A stretch of DNA of 64,000 nucleotides from Choanephora cucurbitarum (lineage: Eukaryota; Mucoromycota; Mucoromycetes; Mucorales; Choanephoraceae). Positions 32,685 to 44,880 of the stretch are shown here, in pieces. Location: assembly GCA_025331435.1 (NCBI GenBank), contig JAIWNI010000121.1, forward strand, positions 1 through 64,000, read 5' to 3'. The notes beneath the pieces are model-generated. The model worked only from the letters and a program-made list of their open reading frames with translations. It searched no databases and was not told the DNA's origin. Position 1 is the stretch's first letter. Each line of letters starts with the position of its first letter. The position numbers and the translations under genes are program-made.

Positions 32685-35600
32685 TTAACTAAGTTCAAAG
32701 CCTGAATTGGCATTGATAGCTTAATAATAAAAAATGTGTGTATGTGTATTGTGTGTAAGACGAGAGAATCAAGCAAAGAGATAAAGGCAAACTTACCATA
32801 ACAGAGTTTATCTTTTAAAAGTGATTTCTTGGTATAAGCAGGCAATTTGAGCAAGTTGAAACTAAGTCATGAAATCAACATCCATTCCCAAAAAAAAAAA
32901 AAAGATGCTTACCATGTTGAACTGGAAGGCAATCGACCACCCTTGTTGATGTTCAGTTTAAAAAAGGATTTGACGAGTTTGACACCATCTACATCTGGAG
33001 TAGTGGCATCTGTAGAGACCATACGGATAGTAAAGGCAGGCTGTAGATAGGCAAATCCACCCAGAGGTGGTTTAGGACATCCTGTAATGAACTTGAGAAA
33101 GGCTCTTTTCTCTGCAGAAGACAGTTCAGATACTATCTGCCAAAGTAATCGTATGACTGGATGATGATCAAAATAGCCATTTTCATACTGTGTATGTTTA
33201 CGTAAATCATATATATCTGGAATAGCATGTCAGTCATCTAACTCATTTTAATCAAATAGGGGCTTACATACCAAAATCTGTATCTTCACCTGATAATACT
33301 CTAACACAAGCATGAGAGGAATGTAGACTGTTTAATTTAATTTTTTTTTTACCTCTGAAGTTCGGGTGGAGAAAAGATACGAATCCAACTTTCAGAAATC
33401 ACAGTACGAAAGCCATGAATAAAGGCCTTTGTTTGTTCTTTTGCCCTTTGATTTAGTTTGTAATCTGCCATAAGGTAGATATATTCCACTTTGTTAAAAT
33501 TGGTCACAGGTGTATTTCTTCCATTCTATTCAAACAAAACTCTGTCTTTAACACGACCCAATTCAATCTCTATTTTTGCTTACAAATTTCAATTCATGAG
33601 ATTCAATCTTGCCAAAGATCTCTTCATCTGCTTCAAATGATAGGCATAAATCCTCAACATCACCTAATGAAAAATGGAATCAGTTAGAACATACTTTGAG
33701 CTTGATAGAATCTTGAGTTACCTTCATATCGTTTAATGAACGTCAAATTCCTCCAGACTTCTTCATCCAGTTCCTTCAGTTCCTCTAAAAACACATTACG
33801 GCCTAACAATCTGGCCAAAAGAAAACGAGTGAATTGAACATCCAACAGGATGCCTTCATACAATGCTTTGCCAATCACCTAAATGAAAATAAACTAAGCA
33901 TGTCCTCTCATGCTTCTTGTTTTTTTAAATTACCTTGCCAATAAATTCAAACAGTTGAATATGATTCTTGCCATGTATACTTGAAGTAGCACTTGGATAG
34001 AAACTGTTTTGTTTTGTTGCTGAAAACAATCCAACATTAGGTTCAAATGCTTCTGAAATCATCATGGTAAGGAAATCTATGCTTAAAATCATCATCAGTC
34101 CTACTGGTCTCGTTCTCCCCTAGTCGTTCCTAACCTTTAAAGGGACCCCCTTGATCAATACCAATCTCCTCCATGCCCAATTCATTCACAAACGTCACTC
34201 GAATCGTACTCTTCCAGGCAGACACAGGCAAACACGAAAGCGCCTCGAATCCATCCTCTAGTACATGATCTCGTCGTACAGCAATATATCGACTGACTGT
34301 CTTGGGTGTCAAGGTCCGATCCAGGGCAACCCAGTCCCGAAAGATCTTGAGTCTCAGCTCAAAGGATACAGTATGTGGCATGAGCTGTAAGATACGTAAA
34401 GGGACAGGATCACCTTGACGTAGGTTGCTTAGAAACAAGGATGCAGATGAATTGGATAGACGCTTGTTGTTTGCAACGGAGGTATGGGTCGCTTCATGAA
34501 ATCCAGTGGTGGTGGTGGTAGTGGTAGTGGTGGTGGTATTGTGATGGTTGGTGTTTAGACTGCTGATAAGTGAGTTGAAAAAGGATCGCATGCCTGTGGT
34601 CATGGAAGAGACCAGAAGCCAATGGTTGGGAGGACAGAAGGGATGGTGTAGATCCAGGTCGTAGATCTGAAGGAGAAGTCGACGTGCGGATCGAAAGGAT
34701 TCAGCAGCAGGTGGAAGTTCAGTAGGCACAGAGGTGTGTTGTTGAATAAGTAAGAAATAGAATGAATTCAGAAAACTGCTGATGTCAATCAGATCATTAG
34801 GCGAGAACGGCTTCTTATGCGTAAAGATATCGACGTCATCTAAGGTGCTGAAAGAGAAGGATGGTTTCTTTTGTTTTTAATAAGCGATTGACATGAAAAA
34901 GTCCTAATTCAATGACTTACAGAAATACAATAGAACATGCTTCACAAAAGACCTTGAGGACTTGTACCAGTGGTTCTTGATCGATATCACTTCGTTTAGC
35001 TGCACTCAGATAGATTGTCATATTGCCCTCAGGTCCAAAATGGTTCATCACCTTCCATAGCTGAGGCATCAGTTGAGCAGTGAAGGCGATACGATAAAAG
35101 ATGACTTTTCGATGGGTCTTGAACATACAGGTCAGTTGGGTATACATGGAGAAGATGGATTCTGTCTCGATGGAGAAGATGGTGATGTTGTTGTTCTGCT
35201 GCTGAAGGCTTTTTCTTCTGATGTAATGTGTATTGTTAAATGACAGCCGACGTCGTTGATTGTGCTCGAGAACATATTGACTGCTGTCAAACCGAATGAT
35301 GTTGGCAAATACCTGATCCATAAATGGACGAGACCAGATATACTCAATCTGCTTTATCACCTTGTCATACACATTCAACGGTAAGTTGTTGCCCCAGTTA
35401 CATTGCGACCATCTAAAGAGAGGGTGATAATGAGGGTATTGAGGGGACTGTCTATCAGAGAAACAAGGCATAATGAAGGCCAGGAACGACTTGACAATCT
35501 CAACCAGTCGCATCTCTTGTTCAGAGCGTAATGTGTTGTTTGGATTGTTCCAGAGATCGATCAGGTTCGCCAGCAGAAAGAGACAGCCATTGCCGCCGAG

Positions 35601-36542
35601 AGATTGATAATGTTCATCCTGATAGCCAGACACAAGAAAGTAAGGTGTGATGGCACCCAAGGCCCATTTCCTTAATCGATCGACCATCATGTCATTGATG
35701 AGCGAGGTGATGTAGGGAACCGACAGGGTATTGGTCCATAAGAACCGAGAGGCCGTTTCCATATCGAGTGCATCGCTTGAGAGTTCAGCATGTTCAATGG
35801 GGTATAAGGTGAGTCGGGTCATGGTCGTGAGCCAGAGTTTCATGGCCTGGATCTTGGCTGTCTCAGGCGTCTTTCGGTCCTGGAGTTGAATGATTTTTTG
35901 AACACAGACAATGAACGATTCCCGCAGGAAATTGCATTGGCAGATGGTCGCTCTCAGGATCGACTGGGCTACACTCTGAAGCACTTTATCAGGAATGTCA
36001 ATCACATACGATCGATCCAGGACGCGCTTGGTCTGATAGGTCTTTGGGTTCAGGTACTGAAGCAACAAGGTCAATTCGGGACCGAAGCTGGTATGGTCGG
36101 AGTGGATGTCGGTGCACTGTATAATGCATTTCATGATCACTTCCTCTAGATAACGCCGTGCTTGCATCATGTAACGCATGTCGATCAAAAGCACATAATA
36201 AGGTAATTGAGTCTGCGACAGTTTGTTCTGGGTCAGGTATTTGACAATGGTCTTTAGGCGAGTCGAGTCGGTCGGACGGTTTCTGGTCAACAAACAATAG
36301 AGACCCAGCAGTTGGTAAAAGTCGAGCAGGGTCAAGTCAGACGCCATGGCAGTGTCCCACCATGTCCAACACTGCGATTGCCCCTTTGTCTTTTTTCGTC
36401 GCCACCAACTTTGTATCTTGAGGGCAGCTGTTGTCTGGTTCTGAGTGAGTTGTGTTTGAATACGTTCGGTTTCTCGTCTTTCTCGTTCTATTCTGGTATT
36501 CTCAAGAAATTTCTTTTTTGAAGTATCTGTTGTATCAAACAT
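32685..36542 (-). CDS. HUL5: HECT E3 ubiquitin ligase, Hul5/UBE3C family
   Basis: Ten exons (34921-36542, 34135-34847, 33934-34076, 33722-33878, 33584-33663, 33353-33525, 33272-33300, 32913-33216, 32797-32861, 32685-32719) encode 1106 aa; every junction keeps phase. The N-terminus has a coiled basic segment (KKKFLENTRIERERRE) and an IQ motif (AALKIQSWWRRKK), as in UBE3C. The HECT domain starts near FVNELGMEEIGIDQGGPFK and includes FEFIGKVIGKALYEGILLD and LPSSSTCFNLLKLPAY, ending NSGFELS. The catalytic Cys1074 lies 32 residues from the end, exactly as in human UBE3C. The family extends chains on proteasome-bound substrates. Intron 2 uses the donor GTTAGG. The true ATG is at 36542; a further upstream exon is possible. 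Confidence 0.94.
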
Positions 36543-38313
36543 ATGGAACAAAGAAAAAGAAAAAAAAAAAAGGAGAGAGAGAGAGAGATGAAAGGATACG
36601 CACGCATAGGGTTAAAAAAAAAATTATGTCGAATTTTTTTTTTGTCAATTACTTCAAATTTGGATGACTGTATGCTCTGAGAATTAAAGTTCGGAAAAGG
36701 ATATGAAAACACCGAGAACACTCCTTAGATTGTACCTCTTTCCTCCCTTTTCTCTCTCAAGTACTTTAGTTGAGCCTTTGAAGAAACATGGCTTAAATGA
36801 CTCGGATTGCTCATTGTAAAGGTCTTATTCAAATCAATCTTATAACACTCTATATAGAACAAGATGCTTGTTCTATTACTGCAGCTTTTCATTGACAATC
36901 AATAAGGCTTCACTGTATCCAGGGTTTCCTTTTTGTTTCTGTCTCTCAAGCTAAACAAGCTCCTTAGGTAGTCACCATTGTAGCCTATGCAACCACTTTC
37001 TCTTTCTTTGGTGTGCTCCTAATTAACCAACTGCATCATCAAGGTCGCTCTCCTCCACACTTCCTTTCATTTAGCCATCTTTTCTTAAATGACTTTGGCT
37101 TTGACAAATCATATTAGAATGCTCATACATATTCTTTTTCTAAAAGCATAGGTAATGTCTTTTTTTTTGAGAATGATTCAGTAATGGTAAAGAAGGAGCT
37201 CAGCTGCATCAGCCAAAAGAAAATGTGATGGTTTGCAGTCTCATCTACCGTTACTTTTTCTTTCTATACATGTAAATTAGACAGACAATCTGTAACTATT
37301 CTATGATTTCTTTGTTTTGGACATTAGCACTAGGAAATAAACTCTTTCCAAAGCGATTTTAAAAAACAAAAACGAATGTGTACAGTAGTCGCTCGATTTA
37401 AGAGTATGCTTAATATAAGAATGTATTTCTCAAGAATATACACACTCTTAAATAAAGCGACTATTGTATTTCCAAGTTAATTGGATTAGTCAAGAGAGAA
37501 ACACTTGAATATGAGATAAAGTGCAACATGCATAGTGTAGTTTTAATGACTTTTGGAAATTTATAAAAGAGGCTCTTTATATTCTACCCATCTTGCTTTT
37601 ACTTCAATGACTCGTTTCTTGTTTGTTTGTATATATCATCCATTTAGCTTTTTGGCACATGAAGATCATAGCCTTTGAAAAAGATATATGTATTCTCACG
37701 ATAAATTAGAGCTTCATAGCGCCTGTGAATCAGACTCTATGTTTATTTTACAACAACAGAGGAATCCAAGCATAATAGCTAATATGGATTTGTTTACACC
37801 TGCATTACCTAATATGATTTCTCTAATAACTAAAGCTGTGATGCGTGTGTTGTCATCATAAAAAAAAAAGAGAGAAAGGGTGCATGCATGTTGAGAATCG
37901 TGTACAAAAGTAAGGATTAACAAAGTTTGTTTTGATGAAGATGAAGGCATCAATGACAGTAACAGAATGCTTATAGAATCTTAAACTACTCTATAGCATT
38001 GCAATGACCAATGTGTCTGCATGCAATGGGTTCATTTTACTCGAAGTATTCACATAGGAATAATGCGATTTATAGCAATATGCATGTATAGGCGCCACTC
38101 TATTTTTATCAAAATGTTTCATTGTGTCTACACTACTCTTTCTTTCTTGCGGCCCTTCACCCTAATTTGAAACCTGTTTGTATCTTGATCATTGTAAGTC
38201 AATTACACAAAGAATTTCTTTAAAAGTACGCTTTAAACATATAAAACTAGACTCTTCTTTTGCTTTAGTTTGTTGGTCTTCTCTAACCATTGTAGACAAA
38301 TTATATCAAGAGT
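36543..38313. other. Intergenic between divergent HUL5 and PRM1 genes, with a MITE
   Basis: 1.8 kb containing the promoters of both divergent flanking genes and a short inverted-repeat element at 37383-37466. GA repeats and poly-A/T tracts lie at 36550-36640. No other gene seen. Confidence 0.6.
37383..37466. mobile_element. 84-bp MITE-like element with TA target duplication
   Basis: The left end CAGTAGTCGCTCGATTTAAG matches the reverse complement of the right end, CAATAGTCGCTTTATTTAAG, with only three mismatches in 20 bp. The element is flanked on both sides by TA, the target-site duplication of Tc1/mariner/pogo transposons. A related copy lies at 60341-60465. The internal part has no coding capacity. 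Confidence 0.75.
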
Positions 38314-40010
38314 ATGTCAGATGCCATGCGCTCAATCCATATGAGCTATAGTTATGCTTGGATTCAAGTTAGCGCGATTGTCATAGGAACCATTATCGGA
38401 AGCTTATTCTATATGGTGAAGCAGATAGGAAGCAGTATTGAAAGTGTCAAATTGAAAGCCGAATCAGCATGTGATATAGTGGATGCAACAGCTATTCAAC
38501 TTTATAACATGCCTCAACTTCAGTTGGAGTCTGCAATTCAATCGATCTATACAACTAAAGAGAATATACATCAGACACTGATCGTCATCACTAGCTCTGT
38601 GGAAAAATGCATTGTCTGGCTTAGTAGTTTTTACAAATCAATGTATCGATGCTTATTAGGCGTGGCTATACACACTGTACTGGAGCTAGTAAAGCAAGTG
38701 ATAGGACCTGTTCAAACAGTTGCATCCGGGATTGCTTCCTTTTTTCATGTTGAAGGCGCGTCTACCGATAATCTTCAGTGGTTTCAAGCTTTAAATGATG
38801 TGCAAGGAAAAATTGACCAATGGTTTCAGAAAGACAATGGCCTCTTAGAACAAGTGGTCCATAAACCTTTCAGCTTGTTGCAATCCCAGATAAACAGTAC
38901 TATTGGTAGTTGGAACCCTCCACCTTTTCACTTGAATCAGATCGAGCGAAACGTATCTGCCCAGTTTTTATTAAAGCAACCATGTAACACTGATGAGCTG
39001 GTTCATTCTCTAGATTATGCTTATCATAACTTGGCCAAGCATATTTACATACTCGTTGGAGTTCTGTTTGGTTTACTACTTGTGTGCGGTATTGCCAATC
39101 TGACAGTGGTTCGATTACGGCATAGACAAGTAATGCAGGCGCGCACAACATTCCTAAAACTTGCTACTGAGCTCCCTGAGAAAGGTCATAGCCTTGTCTC
39201 TCTGTTAGATGAATACACATGGAACACCAGCTATTTGTCTCCTTTTGTTTCATGGGAAACGTATAACAAACCTGTCTACCGCATTCTGTCTGTGCTGATG
39301 CATCCTGGCTCACTCTGTTGTCTGTTTGTAGCAATTAGCGGAATACTGATGGTCCACCTTTTGTGTTGGTTACTTGTAGCAAGAAGCGAAGAAGCATTTA
39401 CTGCTTTCAACGATCAAGCTCATCAATGGGCTTTGGGCATGACTTCTGAATGGTCTATCAATGCAAACAATCAGATAAACGAAATCAATGAATGGATCAA
39501 TCAGACAGAATACCACTTGAATAACAACATGCTTAGTGTGATTCAAGGATCAGCTGGGGCTCTAAATGGAACATTAAATCATGTAGTACATCAGATTGGG
39601 GAACTCATCAGCAACATACTTGGTGGTACCGTTCTTGAGACATCAGCCAAACAATTAGCTCAATGTCTAGTGGTTGAGAAGATTGAAAATATCGAAGCTG
39701 GATTAACATGGATCGTAAGTCACTGATCATGTAATGATACATAGGATAAGCTAACATAAACATCGTCTCTCTATAGGCAGATGTTACCTTTGTTCATCTA
39801 GGAAGAATAAATAGCTCAAAGGCAGATACCTCTCTGTTTGAAGAAAAGATGACAAAAGCTATTGATAACCATATGGAAGCTACAGCAACCCAATCGTTTG
39901 GGGTCACTAATTCCTTGGACCATTTGATGATATTTTATTACATGCTTCTTGCTGTTTGGTGTTCTCATACGTGTATCAGTTTAGTTTTTCATTTTCGTAA
40001 AAAGAAATAA
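38314..40010 (+). CDS. PRM1: Plasma membrane fusion protein Prm1
   Basis: Two exons (38314-39714 and 39777-40010) encode 544 aa. The protein has about four membrane segments: YAWIQVSAIVIGTIIGSLFY (about 14-33), HIYILVGVLFGLLLVCGIAN (about 242-262), a region around CCLFVAISGILMVHLLCWLL (about 330-352), and MIFYYMLLAVWCSHTCISLV at the end. Between them lie two large extracellular stretches with several NxS/T glycosylation sites. The segment LAQCLVVEKIENIEAGLTWI before the intron is the family signature. Prm1 stabilises cell membranes during mating or hyphal fusion. Its stop codon lies 5 bp from the stop of the opposite-strand SET-MYND gene. Identity is firm from topology and the signature. Confidence 0.9.
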
Positions 40011-40015
40011 AACGT

Positions 40016-41701
40016 CTATTTCAGATTCTGTTCTCTGAGAAAAATCCACTCAAGCTCAAGTGTCTCTCTCCATAACTGACTTTGTTTTCCAAATGCAACA
40101 GCCACTGTTTCCTTTGCGGACACGATCCATCTTTGAACGCCTCTTTCATATACTCTGTCTAAACGGAGATTGTCATTGATTAGTTCTGATTGGATGATTG
40201 AATTCCAACAGGCCTTAGCAAGCATCAAGTAATGTTGTGCCAACATGGGATGATAAGGAGGATAGATCAGGCAGTACTCAATCAAGATGTACATGCCTAG
40301 TTTGACTGCATTTCGCCATCGACCTTCTGTCATCTCGTCATAAAAGAGCCTGCTGCAGACAGAGAGTGTAGTGAGTCGATAGGGAACGACCGTATTGTTA
40401 TCGGTTGGATAGGACAACATCTTTTTGATAGCTTTCTCCATGATATCATCGTATGTAGGTGGCACCATTGGTTTTGCTTGTGCTGGTAGAGGATCGTCAA
40501 AGTAAACTAAGGAGGTCTTTACAGAGTTACTAGACTGATGTTGATGTAGTTCGTGCCGATCCCAAGTAATCAGATAAGGTGCGAACTGCTGAATAAAGTA
40601 ATGTGTATAGTGCCCCAAACTGAGCGGCATTGAGGAATCTGGAGGAGAGCCATTACTCTTTCGATCGTACGTTCGGCACATTTCTAATAAATCCCACTGT
40701 TCAATCATTTGCATGATTTGTCCCCGCTTATCTAGTCCATCTTTGTTGTGTTGAGATTCTATCAGTTCTTGAACTCTATCCCAGTCGTTTTCTTCTTGTC
40801 CCAGCAAGGCATCAATCAAACTCAAGTATTCTCTCGGACCACGGACGCATCGTTCGCACTGACAATTGAAAAAGTATTTCTCGCGCAATGTCTTTTGGCG
40901 ATGAGATCGAGAATGTGCAGTGTCCACATAAGATAAAGTGATTTCTGTTCCGGAATCAATGTTCTCAATAGCACGAATGATGGACAAGGCACCATCAAAC
41001 ATTACCACGGCGTTTGGTCGGCAGGAATGATTGAATAAGGAAGCAATAGGATAGGTGCCTTCTCCCACAGCAAACATGTCTACATCGTTGATAGAGAAAT
41101 TGTTGGAAGTAAAGACGTTCAGGCAATGAACAAGCTCGCTTAAGGTTAATCCAGTCGTCTGAATGAATGGTTTTTCTAAAGCTTGTCTAGCCAAAGCATC
41201 ATTCCTGTCAATCGTGTGACGGCGCTGTAAAGTGTCATGTCCCATCAAGCTAAAAAATGCTTCCATGGTCGCCTCCACGCTTTCTTCTGCATCCGACTCT
41301 TCATTCAAATTCTTGGCACGATTTCTGTATCGAGCAATGTTCAAGGCAACACGCTCCAGCATCTCTAGATCCATACCGTCTTCTGCATCAGTAGATTCTT
41401 TGGCCTGAGGTACACACACATATTGATGATAACTCAGCCAAGCATTTTTAAAGCAGGCCATGTCGCAAAAGTAAACTTTTTTACATCGAGAGCAACGTTG
41501 TAAAGGAGGGGAAGATTGCTTCTTAAAGCAATAGTTGCAATACTCGTTTTGGGTCTGAGGTAAAGCAACTGTTCCGAGTGGCTGTGAAGTGATAATGGTT
41601 GCTCCTCTTTCGATCAGCTTTGTCGATACTACAGATCGACCTTTCAAAGAGTCTCCAGAGTCCCTCAGTGCTATATGGTGGTGTGCTAAGTATGCCTCCA
41701 T
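40016..41701 (-). CDS. SET and MYND domain protein (SMYD-like lysine methyltransferase)
   Basis: A single exon encodes 561 aa. A split SET domain begins at SLKGRSVVSTKLIERG (about 18-33) and is interrupted by a MYND zinc finger, CNYCFKKQ...CSRCKKVYFCDMACF...HQYVC (about 53-95). The SET core follows, with YPIASLFNHSCRPNAVVMFDG, which contains the AdoMet-binding NHSCRPN, and GTEITLSYVD, then a Cys-rich post-SET CQCERC. The C-terminal 250 residues are helical, as in the TPR-like C-domain of SMYD proteins. SMYD enzymes methylate histones or cytosolic proteins; the substrate here cannot be told. The lack of introns is unusual among its neighbours. Confidence 0.92.
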   Translation of the reverse strand: MEAYLAHHHIALRDSGDSLKGRSVVSTKLIERGATIITSQPLGTVALPQTQNEYCNYCFKKQSSPPLQRCSRCKKVYFCDMACFKNAWLSYHQYVCVPQAKESTDAEDGMDLEMLERVALNIARYRNRAKNLNEESDAEESVEATMEAFFSLMGHDTLQRRHTIDRNDALARQALEKPFIQTTGLTLSELVHCLNVFTSNNFSINDVDMFAVGEGTYPIASLFNHSCRPNAVVMFDGALSIIRAIENIDSGTEITLSYVDTAHSRSHRQKTLREKYFFNCQCERCVRGPREYLSLIDALLGQEENDWDRVQELIESQHNKDGLDKRGQIMQMIEQWDLLEMCRTYDRKSNGSPPDSSMPLSLGHYTHYFIQQFAPYLITWDRHELHQHQSSNSVKTSLVYFDDPLPAQAKPMVPPTYDDIMEKAIKKMLSYPTDNNTVVPYRLTTLSVCSRLFYDEMTEGRWRNAVKLGMYILIEYCLIYPPYHPMLAQHYLMLAKACWNSIIQSELINDNLRLDRVYERGVQRWIVSAKETVAVAFGKQSQLWRETLELEWIFLREQNLK

Positions 41702-44700
41702 TTCTCGGGTATCTTCTTTGATAAGAAAGAATAGTTGAAAATGGAGATTGAAATTGAAACCAATGAGTTTAGATGTATGTGGGAAAGAAAATGTCCATTG
41801 TAACCAAAAAGGGTGCCCGAAAAAAAAGATAGGTTATTGTAAATATGGTCAAATTTATCATGCAGGTACACAATAAAAGGGAATTTATTGCCTGTCGATG
41901 GACTTGTAGTTTATAGCTTCTTCTAAACAGGCAGATATCTTGCACAACATCATGGATTTGCTTGAGTCTATCTATGAAATAAGTCATAATTAAGCACAGC
42001 GTTCGAGAAATCGTAGCTAAGCCAATAAGCAACATGTATTAAGTAGCTTGCTTGAGAAGAAAAAGACAACATAATTCCTTTTATGCAAAAATCCCACTCG
42101 GTTTTTTTAGGCCCTGTAAAAAGGAAAAAGAAAAGGCTTTCTTCACTCATAATCACATTTTGTTATAGCATCAACTTCCCCCTTCAATGTAATTAGTACA
42201 ACAGTTTTATGCTGGCCCTATCGCTTTGACCTAATCTCTTGTTTCGTTCTTTTTTTCCTACCATAAGCAAAAAGAAAGGCAGAAAGTCAATGTTAGTCTT
42301 TTCATGATGCAATTGTCTGCCAATCAATGTTTATCCGTTCAAGAAAAAACTTGTTATTGTTACATAAACAGAAGCAGAGCCATGACACTTTGACTACAAT
42401 TTATTAATTGAAGTATTCTAAAGTCAACAAAAAAGAAAAATTCTTTATTATAGATTGAAGCAAGTATTCGGTGTTTAGATAGAAAAGTAACAGATTGAAT
42501 TCAAATAAGGTAGGTGAACAATGCTTGAGACTTTATGTTTAGGTTTTAAAAATGGCTGACCTTGAAGAGCTTCAAATCAAACAGATCTTGAAGGAAAAGA
42601 AGCTATTTCAATTTTGGACAATATTTGGAAGGGTCAGTTGTTCCTCATGTTTCAAAAGTGATCGATTTGTTGGAGTTCGAAGGCTTTCAAGAGCTTGGCG
42701 CTTTAGGTTCAAGTGTACCTTATTACAATAACTTTCAAAGAAAAACACAACATCTCTTTGAGATCCTGGTAAAGACTAATATAGTGTAGAAGATAGAAAA
42801 GCAAAGAGGGGATACTTCAAAATTGACAATACTGTTTATTTGAGAAAGAAAAGGCATATACTCGTTATATCTTTTACTATTTCAGAGTGAGTTTTGCTGT
42901 TCCTAATGAACTGTAAAAAATCAGCATTTCGAGTTCAATTATCATATCAAGGGATTCACAAAAAGAGTTAATTAATCTAATACATCTAATGTTTTCATTA
43001 ATGACATTTCAACATGATCAGCATAATTCTAGTTCCTTCCAACTGTTTCACAAAAAACAAGGCAAGAGAACACATCGGATGTAACACCATAGTTATTAAA
43101 AAGGGTTGGATGCCGTTAGATGGTGACACTTCAGCCATTCATACAAAACAAACCACTCAGCATTTACAAGCCAACTACTAAACCCTGTGATACATCAAAC
43201 AGCTGACAAAGAAGTCAGATAAATTTGCTGTGTTTGTATAACATGTATCAAAAAGCTTACAGCATGACCGTCTTGCTTTTAAACATGTAACACCATAGCA
43301 TTCCCATATAAGAAAGTTATCACTCTTGGTTAATTCTCAAAAGTCAAGGTCATTGCAAGCCATTACTATTAAGCAAGTTGCTTTTTACTTTCTTCTTAAG
43401 CGACGAGATCGTACCCATAAATGAAGGTTGCGATATGGAAAATGTTAGAACTGCTTATGTCAGCTCAAATGATTTTATGCTGTCGAAAAGGTGTGTCTTG
43501 CTCGGCTCCACGGCCAGTCCTCGATGTAGCTGCTATTCTTATATGAATTCTTCTCAGCAATGAGCTTATTTGCGCAGATAACTGGCAGTGCATTATTTCA
43601 AGCCCAAGCTTTCACTTTTTTTTGTGTCTACCTATCTGTTTCTCAACATGGCTTGTCAAATTTCATCATATGACCTCAGAAGAAAAAAGAAAATGAAAAA
43701 ATAAGCTCCAGATATATGGTTAGCTCACATGGATTATTTTGGAATGTAGTTTCAATGCTTTTGAGTTCTTGTCCTGCTGTTTTTTTTGCATGCATTAGCT
43801 GCCAAGCATGTTGGCTTGGTAGTTAGGTAACTATGCAAGTGGTTACTGGTAAAACCTCTTGTATCTTTGAAAACCAAAAGTCATATCATTCAGCTAGAAC
43901 TACAGCAAAGTTTCAGCCCTATGCGGTCTGTGTTATGATAAAATACGTGTAGCTCAAAGCTCTTAGCAACATCATTCATTACAGTAATGGAGTATGAACT
44001 TACCTATATGGGCTCGCCTTGCTTACTATTTGATTTGAATCATTTGGCTTGGGCTTTTAAAACGATTGTATAGCTTGCTGTAGTATGAAGCCATATGTCA
44101 TACGAGGATTCACATTGACATCACTCGCTTAAATAGAAAACATTGACTAACCGGGAAATAGCTAGTTTAAAAAAAAAGATATCTCTTTTACTTCTTAACA
44201 GGACAGTTCACTCCAATTGCGCAAAAAGCGATGTTATATTTGCAACAGTTTGTAACTTACAGTAGCATACTGATCAAGAGACTTCTGTTGAAAATCAACA
44301 TAGATATATTCCTTCTCGGAGCATGTAAAGGTAATGAAGCCTATAACAATCCGAGTCTCAAAGTAAAGCGTATAAGCAACAAAATAGTGTCTAAAAGACT
44401 TTCTTGAGAAAAGAAATTCCAGATAGTCTTTTCTACACCGATTTAGCTCGCTTTTCTGTTCAGACTGAAAACTTCAGGTTACTATAAACAAAAGGTTTTT
44501 ATCCAATCAAATGATTTTACTTCTATTTTTATTTTTTATTTTTTTAAAAAAAGGGAACTTCGCGACAGGTGTGATCAAATGATACCGCAAAAGGCAATAG
44601 ACAAATTTAATAAAATTTACTTGAGTTATAGGCATATGAGTATAAGAGAAACAACAACTCTTAGTGCACTTGAGCGTAATTTGCTCTAGACAAATCAACT

Positions 44701-44880
44701 AATTAGATTTGACATTTGTTCTTCATGTTCGAAATGAATTTCGTCCTGGGTTTGAAATGTAAGGTACTGCACAAACAAAAAAAAATTTATGTGTAACTCG
44801 AGCTGTATATTTTTATCACAAATGAGTCTGTTTCCTTTTTCCTCTTTTTCCTTTCTTTTGTCTATCTTTCAATCCTATAA
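41702..44880. other. 3.2 kb gene-poor intergenic region
   Basis: Apart from a decayed coding fragment at 42552-42775, I find only short shadow frames. The last 60 bp before 44881 are pyrimidine-rich with CTTTTTCC runs, likely the promoter of the membrane protein gene. Confidence 0.5.
42552..42775 (+). pseudogene. Decayed coding fragment of unknown family
   Basis: An ATG-initiated stretch (MADLEELQIKQILKEK) shifts frame and continues as ISILDNIWKG, then SVVPHVSKVIDLLEFEGFQEL and SSVPYYNNFQRKTQHLFEIL before a GTAAAG donor-like site. Sequence quality looks protein-like, but at least two frameshifts break it. Parts of its nucleotide sequence resemble 49598-49700. No family recognised. Confidence 0.35.

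Noticed and set aside
36488..36721. Minus-strand frame upstream of HUL5 as its N-terminal extension
   Set aside because: It runs through GA/poly-A simple sequence, uses a different frame, and the ATG at 36542 already gives a UBE3C-like start.
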